Source: CBFGRV01 sp965651265 (GTDB lineage: Bacteria > Bacteroidota > Rhodothermia > Rhodothermales > VXPQ01). Taken from it: 7,129 nt of DNA. Under the pieces are notes generated by a model, which worked only from the letters and a program-made list of their open reading frames with translations, was not told where the DNA came from and made no database searches. Position 1 is the first letter of the stretch. Each line of letters begins with the position of its first letter. Made by a program: the position numbers and the translations under genes. The stretch lies in NCBI GenBank assembly GCA_965651265.1, contig CBFGRV010000108.1, forward strand, positions 1-7,129. Reading direction: 5' to 3'. Shown here piece after piece: positions 1-6,305 of the stretch.

Positions 1-142
1 AGATGTCGCGATTTGCGGCCTCGAGCGTGGTATCCACCCGAATAGCCGGGGGCGCATCGCGATCGGGCCACTGGGACTGGGCATTCTGATGGCAGCCCAG
101 CGCACTGGCCATCATGAGGACGAGCGCTATGAGACGTGCCAT
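1..142 (-). CDS. Predicted lipoprotein, N-terminal fragment (runs off left edge)
   Basis: An open frame reads leftward from an ATG at 142-140 and stays open to the window edge, giving 47 residues that begin MARLIALVLMMASALGC. This looks like a lipoprotein signal peptide: one Arg near the start, a hydrophobic core at about residues 4-14, and 'ALGC' with Cys17 as the likely lipidated residue. The lipobox is slightly off consensus, with Ala at -3 and Leu at -2 where Leu and Ala/Ser are usual, but Gly at -1 is normal. The part after the Cys is polar (HQNAQSQWPDRDAPP), as expected for a linker outside the membrane. No domain can be recognised in the visible part, so no function is offered. No Shine-Dalgarno precedes the ATG. 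The 113-base gap upstream suggests its own transcription start; it holds a weak promoter-like pair (TTGAAA, 19 bases, TATGAG on the minus strand) that I would not rely on. Confidence 0.6.
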   Translation of the reverse strand, partial: MARLIALVLMMASALGCHQNAQSQWPDRDAPPAIRVDTTLEAANRDI

Positions 143-255
143 GAGAGGATGCGTACGTTGGTCGCTTTCGCCATCCAATGAATCAGTGCCCGCGGCGCCG
201 CCTCATACGAGGTCGCGAAGTCACGGTTTCAACCGCGCCGCGGCACGCAGCATCA

Positions 256-1104
256 TCATCCAACCGCATTCCACAATAGGCGCACGGCCACGAATGCGGC
301 GATGGCGGCGAAGCTGAGCTGCAGCGCCCTGCGATTGATCCGGTGCGCTACCCGCACGCCGAGGTTCGCGGTCACGACGGCGGGTGCAGCGAGGAGCAGC
401 GCGCGCATCCAGTCGACGTATCCGAGTGCGGGACGAGGAACGTCCACATTCCACCCCATCCAGATGTAGTTGAGTACGCCGACGAGCGAGATGATGACGA
501 TGGTGGCGCTCGATGTGGCCGTCGAGGAAATCATCCGCATCCCCAGGATGTGGTGGTACGCGGGTACGAGCACGATCCCGCCGCCCACGCCGGCGGCCGA
601 GGCCACCGAGCCCGCTGCGGTACCCATCGCGGCGAGGGAAAGCCGGCCTCGCGCGCGGCTGCCGGGCTCAGAAGCGGGTTTCGCATTCGAATCGCCGGGT
701 GATGCATCCTCGGAGCGGAAGAGCATTCGCACCACGACGATCAGCAGCACACCGGAGAAGACGATCTGGAAGGCGGTCCCGTCATACCACGACTGCGTGG
801 TTACGAAGCGAGTCATCAGGAAGATGGCCAGCGCGCTGTAGAGCCCGACCTGCAGGGCTATCGTCGACGAGACGGCGCCGCGACGGTACTGCGCCCGGGC
901 GCTCACGAGGGCGGCGATCAGGGTGCAGAGGAGGCTCGTCCCAATGGTCAGGGGCGCTATGACGCTATCGTCGATGCCGACCCCCTGATAATAGAAGAAC
1001 AGTACCGGCGCGAAGATGACGCCTCCACCGACCCCGACGAGCCCGGCTATGAATCCGGCGGCAAAGCCTGCTCCGACGAGAATCAGCAGACTCGACGGAT
1101 CCAT
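256..1104 (-). CDS. Sulfite exporter TauE/SafE family membrane protein
   Basis: This 282-residue protein is almost entirely hydrophobic and has the two-fold repeat typical of the TauE/SafE family (PF01925). The first half carries 'AGLVGVGGG' at about residues 20-28, and the second half carries the matching 'ASAAGVGGG' at about 168-176, each followed by a hydrophobic stretch with a Pro ('FAPVL', 'LVPAY'). A polar segment at about 130-155 separates the halves and is probably a loop outside the membrane. Length and layout fit a complete protein with about eight membrane spans. Family members are proposed to move sulfite, sulfoacetate or other small sulfur-containing anions across the inner membrane, but the substrate here cannot be read from sequence and no sulfur-metabolism gene is nearby. 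The ATG (1104-1102) immediately follows the TAA of the upstream peptidase gene (TAAATG). With no Shine-Dalgarno present, translation is probably coupled to the peptidase. The stop is TGA at 258-256. Confidence 0.9.
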   Translation of the reverse strand: MDPSSLLILVGAGFAAGFIAGLVGVGGGVIFAPVLFFYYQGVGIDDSVIAPLTIGTSLLCTLIAALVSARAQYRRGAVSSTIALQVGLYSALAIFLMTRFVTTQSWYDGTAFQIVFSGVLLIVVVRMLFRSEDASPGDSNAKPASEPGSRARGRLSLAAMGTAAGSVASAAGVGGGIVLVPAYHHILGMRMISSTATSSATIVIISLVGVLNYIWMGWNVDVPRPALGYVDWMRALLLAAPAVVTANLGVRVAHRINRRALQLSFAAIAAFVAVRLLWNAVG

Positions 1105-2829
1105 TTACAAGGGGCTGAGGATCGACGCGTAGCGAGAGGAATCACGGAGCAGTTCGATGGCCGAAGTGACCTGCCTGTCGTGCGCGAAGGAGGCTTCGAT
1201 CTGGGCCGACTCGCCATAGTAACGAGCGACGATTTCGGCGCGGAGGTGCTCCTTCAGGTCGGTGGAGTACCGATCGAAATCCGAGCGCTTCTCTGCGTAA
1301 ACGGCTTCGCTCAGCGCCTCGACTTCATCCAGGGCGGCGTCGTACCCGTTTGCAGCCAGGGCGTCCTCGAGTGACGCTACGGCGCGTTCGGCATCGGTGC
1401 GATAGGTAAACTCGCGGCCCTCGAGCCAGGCCCGGAACTGATCCAGCAATTCATCCGACGCGGTAAAATCGGGGTCGATATGCGGATTCTCGGCGGCAAA
1501 ATGGTTGGCGAAGAAGAAGAATGCCGCCCGTCGCATGAGGGCCTTTTCGAGCTCGCTCTGCATGCCGGGTGCAACCAGGACATCGGGCTCGATACCGCTG
1601 CCGTCGCGCACGGCGCGCCCGGCCGCTGTGCGGAACGTGCGGCGGAGCGAATCGGGTACGGCTACCTGCGAGCCGTCGTGCATCCCGTAGTCGATGGACT
1701 GGATGCTGCGCCCGCTCGGCGTGTAGTACTTGGAGGTCGTCAGTTTGATGGAGGTATTGTAGGGCAGCGGTTTGATGATCTGGACGAGCCCCTTGCCGAA
1801 AGTCGTCGTGCCGAGGATGACGGCGCGGTCGAGATCCTGTAGCGAGCCGGCCACGATCTCACTGGCCGATGCACTGAGGTCGTTCACGAGCACCACCAGG
1901 GGAACGTCGGGGGCGATCGGAGGCAGCTTGCTGCGGTAGACGCGTTCCGTCTGCGGATGCCGGCCGCGCGTAGAGACGATCACGGATCCCTGTGGCACGA
2001 AGAGCTGCGCTACCTCGACGGCGCCTTCCAGAAGTCCTCCGGGATTATCGCGCAGATCCAGAATGAGCCCGTTGAGCCGGCCCGATTTCTTCAGCTCCTG
2101 GAGGGCCGCGCGCGTCTCCGCCCCCACGTCGCGTGCAAAGCGCTCGAGCTTGATATAGCCAATCCCCGCCTGCTCATCCGCAAATCCCCCGTAGGTGACG
2201 TTCTTCAGCTTGACCTGCTGGCGCGTGAGCAGGAAGTGCAGCGGCTCCGGCTCGCCTTCGCGCTCGATGACGATGTTCACGCCCGTGCCGGGCTCGCCGC
2301 GCATCAGATTGCGGATGTCGTTCACCGTGAGGGTGCCGGCCTCCCGGCCCTCGATCTCGGTGATGACGTCGCCTGTACGGACACCCTGCTTGTAGCCGCT
2401 GGTGCCCTCGATGGGCGAGACTACGATGACCTTCCCGTCGCGAATCCCGATGTTGAGCCCGACGCCGCCGTATTGCCCGCGCGTGATGATGTCGATGTCG
2501 GTGTTTTCAGCCTCGTCGATGAAGGTGGTGTACGGGTCCAGATCCTGGAGCATCGCATCGATGCCCGTGCGCATGAGGTGTTCGGGATCTAGGGGGTCGA
2601 CGTAGCCACCGATGAGTTCCTCGTAAACGGCGCCGAAGATCTGGAAATTCTTCCGGAGCGCGAAATAATCATCATCCGGCATCCAGAAGCCCACGACGAT
2701 GCCAAGGCCGAGCGTGCCAACCAGGAGGAGGACAAGGCCAACGCGCGATTTCAGGATTCCGCCGCCCTGACCGGGACGCGATGTGCCGGCCGACTTTTCC
2801 GAGGCTTCTTTGTGATGCGACGTTGCCAT
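1105..2829 (-). CDS. S41-family C-terminal processing peptidase (CtpA/Prc type)
   Basis: This 574-residue serine protease belongs to the carboxyl-terminal processing family, which trims or degrades envelope proteins from their C-termini. A polar N-terminus is followed by one membrane segment at about residues 29-50, so the enzyme is probably anchored in the inner membrane facing the periplasm. A PDZ domain for substrate binding lies at about 110-200 ('GGVGLNIG', 'GVRTGDVITEIEG'). The protease core follows, with 'ILDLRDNPGG' at about 256-265, the nucleophile region 'NDLSASASEIVAG' (predicted catalytic Ser321) and 'TTFGKGLVQ' with predicted base Lys346. The 25-residue spacing matches the Ser/Lys dyad of plant D1 processing protease. 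After 'YYTPSGRSIQ' (about 368-377) the last 150 residues are helical and acidic/charged, a C-terminal extension I cannot assign. The ATG at 2829 lies 12 bases after the tatC stop with no Shine-Dalgarno. The TAA abuts the transporter ATG. Confidence 0.95.
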   Translation of the reverse strand: MATSHHKEASEKSAGTSRPGQGGGILKSRVGLVLLLVGTLGLGIVVGFWMPDDDYFALRKNFQIFGAVYEELIGGYVDPLDPEHLMRTGIDAMLQDLDPYTTFIDEAENTDIDIITRGQYGGVGLNIGIRDGKVIVVSPIEGTSGYKQGVRTGDVITEIEGREAGTLTVNDIRNLMRGEPGTGVNIVIEREGEPEPLHFLLTRQQVKLKNVTYGGFADEQAGIGYIKLERFARDVGAETRAALQELKKSGRLNGLILDLRDNPGGLLEGAVEVAQLFVPQGSVIVSTRGRHPQTERVYRSKLPPIAPDVPLVVLVNDLSASASEIVAGSLQDLDRAVILGTTTFGKGLVQIIKPLPYNTSIKLTTSKYYTPSGRSIQSIDYGMHDGSQVAVPDSLRRTFRTAAGRAVRDGSGIEPDVLVAPGMQSELEKALMRRAAFFFFANHFAAENPHIDPDFTASDELLDQFRAWLEGREFTYRTDAERAVASLEDALAANGYDAALDEVEALSEAVYAEKRSDFDRYSTDLKEHLRAEIVARYYGESAQIEASFAHDRQVTSAIELLRDSSRYASILSPL

Positions 2830-2841
2830 GGCAGGAGGGGA

Positions 2842-3720
2842 CTATTCGAGCGCCGCCTTCAGCTCCCGCTCCCGACGCTTCTCAACCCTGGTAGCGATCT
2901 TGATGGACAGCTCGTACAGCAGGAGCATCGGGATGGCGACGATGATCTGCGAGATGGGATCCGGCGGTGTCATGATGGCCGCAAGGATAAGTATGACGAC
3001 GAGAGAGTACTTGCGACCTTTTCTGAGGACTCCGGCGGAGACGAGGCCGACCTTCGAGAGGAAGTACATGATCACCGGAAGCTCGAAGAGTACGCCGACT
3101 CCGAACACCCACATGGTGACCATTCCGAAGTACTTCGTGATGTCGAACTCGTTGATGATCTGGTCGGATATGACAAAGTTCGCGAAGAACTGGAGAGCCA
3201 GGGGCGTGAGGACGCCGTAGCCGAATAGGACTCCAAGCACGAAGAAGCCGGCCGCGAAAAGCGAGGCAAACCGCATCCCCTTCTTCTCGGAGGGATAGAG
3301 GCCAGGCTCGACGAATTTCCAGACCTGGTAGATGAAGATGGGTGAGCCGATGATCGCTCCCACGGCCACCACCGATCCCCAGTAGGCGAAAAATTGCCCC
3401 GTGATGGTACGATTTTGCAGCACCAGTGGGGTAGCGTCGAAGCCCATGAGTTGGTAGATGAAAAACTCGGGCTTCGTAGGCCCCAGGAGGATCTGGTCGA
3501 TGACGAATCGATCGAAGATGCCGCACACGATGGCGCCGAGCAGGATGCCGCCGATTCCTTTGAGGAGTCGCCAGCGGAGCTCCTCGAGGTGGTCGAGAAA
3601 TGACATCTCGAGGAGATCGCCTGACAGGTCGAGCTCCTGCGCTGCGCCGTCACCCTGCGCCGGCGGAAGGGGCTTCGCCGGTGCGGTCGATGTTCGAGAT
3701 CCGAAGAATTTCATGGACAT
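2842..3720 (-). CDS. tatC: Sec-independent protein translocase subunit TatC
   Basis: TatC is the multi-spanning inner-membrane receptor that, with TatA/TatB-type partners, exports folded proteins bearing twin-arginine signal peptides. From the start chosen here the protein has 292 residues. Landmarks are 'FLDHLEELRWRLL' at about 41-53 (the conserved cytoplasmic N-terminal E..LR motif), 'YQVWKFVEPGLYPSEKK' at about 131-147, 'FGVGVLFELPV' with a membrane Glu at about 213 (matching the functional Glu in E. coli span 4), and 'TPPDPISQIIVAIPMLLLYE' near the end. Six hydrophobic spans fit. The frame is open up to an ATG at 3843, which would overlap the upstream gene by 67 bases. The extra residues look nothing like TatC, so I prefer ATG 3720 (MSMKFFGS) or 3714. 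Even so, about 38 polar residues precede the first motif. A small hairpin (GCGGC-TCC-GCCGC, 3730-3742) sits just upstream of the start. No tatA/tatB is visible in the window. Confidence 0.93.
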   Translation of the reverse strand: MSMKFFGSRTSTAPAKPLPPAQGDGAAQELDLSGDLLEMSFLDHLEELRWRLLKGIGGILLGAIVCGIFDRFVIDQILLGPTKPEFFIYQLMGFDATPLVLQNRTITGQFFAYWGSVVAVGAIIGSPIFIYQVWKFVEPGLYPSEKKGMRFASLFAAGFFVLGVLFGYGVLTPLALQFFANFVISDQIINEFDITKYFGMVTMWVFGVGVLFELPVIMYFLSKVGLVSAGVLRKGRKYSLVVILILAAIMTPPDPISQIIVAIPMLLLYELSIKIATRVEKRRERELKAALE

Positions 3721-3776
3721 CGCTAAATAGCGGCTCCGCCGCATGTCAGGCGTGCCGTCGAGGCCGGCCGGACCGA

Positions 3777-4430
3777 CTACAGCGAGTCGGAGCTGCTCTG
3801 CGTTCCGTCGCGTAGGTTCAGATCCAGCAGGGAGTCGACCCACACGTTGGCGGCTTCAACACGTGCGCGCCCGCCGCTCCACGTAAAATTGAAGAGCGTC
3901 ATCACACCCACCACCTCGAAGCCGTCGTTGCGCAGGAGGGCGATGGCCCTGCACGCACTTCGTCCACTGTTGAGGATGTCATCCAGCAGCACGATCGGTT
4001 TGGATCGATCGAGGGGTCCCTCTACCAGGCGCCGCCGCCCGTGGGGCTTTCGGTGCTCGCGCACGAAGCCGCCGCGAAAGGCCGGCAAACCCGGCGCCGA
4101 GAGAGCGGCGCACACCATCGAATAGGCCCCGAAGCCGAAACCGGCGACCTGATGCACACCCTTCGAACGGAGGCGCTCGGCGAGGACTCGACCTACTTCC
4201 TTGAACATGCGGCTCTCCAGCATAGGTATGCGCGTGTCCAGGAGCCAGCCAATGGGCTGGCCGCGGGGGTCGGTGATGAGCTCCTGCTCGCGACGCACGA
4301 GCGCCTGCTCGTACAGGCGGCGACCCAGGTCGACCAGGTCGGCGTACGTCGAAGGACTGAAGGTGCTAGTGTTCATGAGGTCGCAGGCTTCGCGCTGGAC
4401 GCGCAACAAGTCCTTTGATAACAGGCTCAA
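3777..4430 (-). CDS. PyrE-like (orotate) phosphoribosyltransferase family protein
   Basis: This is a type I phosphoribosyltransferase of about 217 residues that resembles orotate phosphoribosyltransferase, which joins orotate and PRPP to make OMP in pyrimidine synthesis. The segment 'FVREHRKPHGRRRLVEG' (about 122-138) matches the flexible catalytic loop of PyrE (R.x.K.HG...EG pattern, here Lys128 and His130). It is followed by 'IVLLDDILNSGRS' (about 146-158) in the PRPP-binding position. That loop is unusual: PyrE normally has E-D-x-x-T-T-G-x-S, whereas here it reads D-D-I-L-N-S-G-R-S. The N-terminal substrate region ('GWLLDTRIP') also differs from the usual 'YYFDLR'-like text. Orotate is therefore plausible but not secure, and no pyrE symbol is given. 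The longest frame starts with TTG at 4430. An ATG at 4376 (MNTSTFSPS, 199 residues) is a good alternative and keeps all motifs. The gene lies 84 bases after glyA and probably in the same transcript. Confidence 0.8.
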   Translation of the reverse strand: MSLLSKDLLRVQREACDLMNTSTFSPSTYADLVDLGRRLYEQALVRREQELITDPRGQPIGWLLDTRIPMLESRMFKEVGRVLAERLRSKGVHQVAGFGFGAYSMVCAALSAPGLPAFRGGFVREHRKPHGRRRLVEGPLDRSKPIVLLDDILNSGRSACRAIALLRNDGFEVVGVMTLFNFTWSGGRARVEAANVWVDSLLDLNLRDGTQSSSDSL

Positions 4431-4514
4431 AACCCGTTCCGTTCCGAGTTTCGGCGATATCCGCCACGCATCGCCGGCCGACGCTCCTTGCGGCGGTCGT
4501 TGAGGGGCCGAACA

Positions 4515-5822
4515 TCACGCCGTTACGAAATCGTACAGCGGAAATCGCCGGCAGAGATCGTGCACTTCTTGCCGCACCTCCGCCTGCACCTGCTCGTCAG
4601 CGGGGCGCGCAAGCACGCGATCGATCAGATCCACGACGAATACGAATTCGTCCGGACCGAAGCCGCGGGTCGTCATGGCCGGCGTGCCGATGCGGATGCC
4701 GCTCGTGACGAAGGGGCTCTGATCATCGAACGGCACCATGTTTTTGTTGACGGTGATGTCCGCATTCTGCAGGGCTGCTTCTGCCTGCTTGCCGGTGACG
4801 CCCTTATTGCGGAGGTCTATGAGCATCAGGTGGTTGTCGGTTCCGCCGGAGACGAGGTTGTAGCCGCGCTCGATGAAGGCATCGGCCATGGCCCTCGCGT
4901 TCTGGATGATGCGCCGCGCGTATTCCTTGAAATCCGGCTGTAAGGCCTCGAGAAAGCTAACGGCTTTCGCGGCGATGACGTGCATGAGCGGCCCACCCTG
5001 AGCCCCGGGGAAGACGGCGGCATCGAATAGCTCGCTCATCATTTTGGTGCGGCCCGATTTCGGCGCCGTCTTGCCGAACGGGTTCTCGACATCGCGCCCG
5101 ATGAGCAGCATGCCTCCGCGGGGTCCGCGAAGGGTTTTGTGCGTGGTCGTCGAGACTATGTGGCAGTGCGGCATCGGATCGTTCAGCAGATCGGCGGCGA
5201 TAAGCCCGGCCGTGTGGGCCATATCCATCCACAGAAAGGCGCCGACCTCGTCGGCGATCTCACGAAAGGCTTCGTAGTCGAAATCGCGCGGGTACGCGCT
5301 GGCGCCGATAGAGATCATCTTTGGTTTGACCTCGCGGGCCTTGTCGCGCACCTTGTTCATGTCGATGCGCCCGGCGAGGGGTCCATCCTTCTCGACGCCG
5401 TAGTAGGTGGCATTGTAGAGCATGCCCGAGAAGTTGACGGGGCTTCCGTGGGTCAGATGGCCTCCGTGGGCGAGGTCGAGCCCCAGCAGCGTCTCGCCCG
5501 GCTGAAGAAGCGTGAGATAGACGGCGATGTTGGCCGACGCGCCTGAGTGCGGCTGGACGTTCACCCAGTCGCAACCGAACAGCGTCCTGGCGCGCTCGCG
5601 GGCGAGGTCTTCGGCGATGTCGACGAATTGGCATCCGCCGTAATAGCGCTTGCCCGGCAGGCCCTCCGCATACTTATTGGTGAGCGGCGAGCCCATGGCC
5701 TCCAGCACGGCGCGGGACACGAAATTCTCCGAGGCGATGAGCTCCAGCCCTTCGTTCTGGCGCTCGACCTCCTTCTCGATGGCTTGATAGAGTTCAGGAT
5801 CCTGTTGCTGCAGTTCGCTCAT
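4515..5822 (-). CDS. glyA: Serine hydroxymethyltransferase
   Basis: GlyA is a cytoplasmic PLP enzyme that converts serine and tetrahydrofolate to glycine and 5,10-methylene-tetrahydrofolate, the main one-carbon source for purines, thymidylate and methionine. The 435-residue protein is complete. It shows 'LIASENFVS' near residue 30, 'NKYAEGLPGKRYYGGC' at about 49-64, 'GGHLTHGSPVNFSG' at about 120-133, and 'MDMAHTAGLIA' (Asp200 and His203, PLP-contacting). 'STTTHKTLRGPRGG' contains the predicted Schiff-base Lys229. 'TSGIRIGTPAMTTRGF' contains the substrate-carboxylate Arg at about 377. Compared with the E. coli enzyme there is a short extra segment at about 250-264 ('GKTAPKSGRTKMMSE'), a form I associate with Bacteroidota and relatives. 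The ATG at 5822 is well placed against the family N-terminus. No Shine-Dalgarno is seen. The 114-base gap upstream contains a short tandem repeat and may hold the promoter, but no clear promoter boxes were found. Two downstream gaps are short, so read-through into the phosphoribosyltransferase and tatC is likely. Confidence 0.98.
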   Translation of the reverse strand: MSELQQQDPELYQAIEKEVERQNEGLELIASENFVSRAVLEAMGSPLTNKYAEGLPGKRYYGGCQFVDIAEDLARERARTLFGCDWVNVQPHSGASANIAVYLTLLQPGETLLGLDLAHGGHLTHGSPVNFSGMLYNATYYGVEKDGPLAGRIDMNKVRDKAREVKPKMISIGASAYPRDFDYEAFREIADEVGAFLWMDMAHTAGLIAADLLNDPMPHCHIVSTTTHKTLRGPRGGMLLIGRDVENPFGKTAPKSGRTKMMSELFDAAVFPGAQGGPLMHVIAAKAVSFLEALQPDFKEYARRIIQNARAMADAFIERGYNLVSGGTDNHLMLIDLRNKGVTGKQAEAALQNADITVNKNMVPFDDQSPFVTSGIRIGTPAMTTRGFGPDEFVFVVDLIDRVLARPADEQVQAEVRQEVHDLCRRFPLYDFVTA

Positions 5823-5867
5823 GCGGGTGCTCGTTGTACGGCTTCATCGTGTACTTTTGGGTGCCCA

Positions 5868-5915
5868 ATGCGTGGCTCGGCATGTGCCTCGATGCGTGCC
5901 TCGATGCGTGCCCTC
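5868..5915. repeat. Degenerate ~12-bp tandem repeat upstream of glyA
   Basis: Two adjacent 12-base units, ATGCGTGCCTCG (5892-5903) and ATGCGTGCCCTC (5904-5915), are preceded by two looser copies, ATGTGCCTCG (5882-5891) and ATGCGTGGCTCGG (5868-5880). Together they make about four imperfect copies in the gap between the DUF4359-like gene and glyA. Touching the left end is an inverted repeat, TTGGG-TG-CCCAA (5857-5868). Possible roles are a regulator binding site in the glyA leader or simple replication slippage; the sequence does not decide between them. Confidence 0.6.
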
Positions 5916-5936
5916 CAGGGCTTTTCAGGTGAAGTT

Positions 5937-6269
5937 TCATCGGCCGCCTTCCGGACTCTCCAGCTCGAAGAACTGCCCGGCAATCCCAAGGAACTTCCAC
6001 CGCTGTTCTTGTCCGGACCGGCTGTCGAGATCGATAGTATAGGTGCTGAAAACGTAGTAATTCTTCCTATCGGTGACGCGACTGACGTACTCCTCGGCGA
6101 TGGCGGCGCCGGCGCCGGATAGCGCGCGTCCCAGCATTGTGTCGCCTGTTTCCTCCTGGATGGCCAGCTCCGTGCGGTTTCGCACGAAGGCCTCGAACTT
6201 GTCCATGCCGGGATTGAAGACGGCCAGTGCGATCACGATGATCGTCAGGGCTAGCAAGAGCGTTCGCAT
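5937..6269 (-). CDS. Small membrane-anchored DUF4359-like protein
   Basis: This 110-residue protein begins with a hydrophobic segment (MRTLLLALTIIVIALAVF, about 1-18), which is either an uncleaved anchor or a signal sequence, followed by 'NPGMDKFEAFV'. A short soluble part ends with 'YYVFSTYTIDL' (about 71-81) and 'WKFLGIAGQFFEL' (about 91-103). This arrangement, with the NP..x.F motif after the anchor and the Y.VFS.Y...LGI.G.FF ending, matches what I recall of the DUF4359 family, whose function is unknown. The soluble part probably faces the periplasm. It has the only strong ribosome binding site in the window: AGGAG at 6276-6280, six bases before the ATG. It lies 36 bases after the DUF4159 gene and is probably co-transcribed with it. 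The TGA overlaps an ATG in another frame (ATGA), which leads only to an unconvincing 48-codon frame. Confidence 0.75.
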   Translation of the reverse strand: MRTLLLALTIIVIALAVFNPGMDKFEAFVRNRTELAIQEETGDTMLGRALSGAGAAIAEEYVSRVTDRKNYYVFSTYTIDLDSRSGQEQRWKFLGIAGQFFELESPEGGR

Positions 6270-6275
6270 GAGGGT

Positions 6276-6280
6276 CTCCT
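6276..6280 (-). promoter_or_regulatory. Shine-Dalgarno sequence of the DUF4359-like gene
   Basis: On the minus strand AGGAG stands six bases before the ATG at 6269. It confirms that start and is notable because none of the other gene starts in the window has a comparable site. Confidence 0.7.
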
Positions 6281-6305
6281 GGTTTGGCCGTCGGGTTGGT
6301 GCGGC

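Noticed and set aside
343..962. Several overlapping plus-strand frames opposite the transporter gene
   Set aside because: The translations are low-complexity and rich in Arg, Gly and Ala, typical of reverse-strand readings of GC-rich membrane protein genes.
1957..2592. Long plus-strand open frame of 211 codons opposite the S41 peptidase gene
   Set aside because: It lies entirely antisense to a gene with clear catalytic motifs, has no recognisable domain, and long antisense frames are expected in GC-rich coding DNA.
5910..5925. Terminator-like GCCC-TCCA-GGGC followed by TTTT on the plus strand
   Set aside because: The stem is only four base pairs and points in the direction in which no gene is transcribed; on the minus strand no T-run follows it.
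5794..5940. 48-codon minus-strand frame (MKLHLKSPGG...) whose ATG overlaps the DUF4359 stop and which runs into glyA
   Set aside because: The ATGA overlap is suggestive, but the peptide is low-complexity, is largely made by the 12-bp repeat, overlaps the glyA start and has no ribosome binding site.
5547..6122. Plus-strand open frame of 191 codons crossing glyA, the gap and the DUF4359-like gene
   Set aside because: It overlaps two well-supported minus-strand genes, and its composition is that of a shadow frame with no domain.
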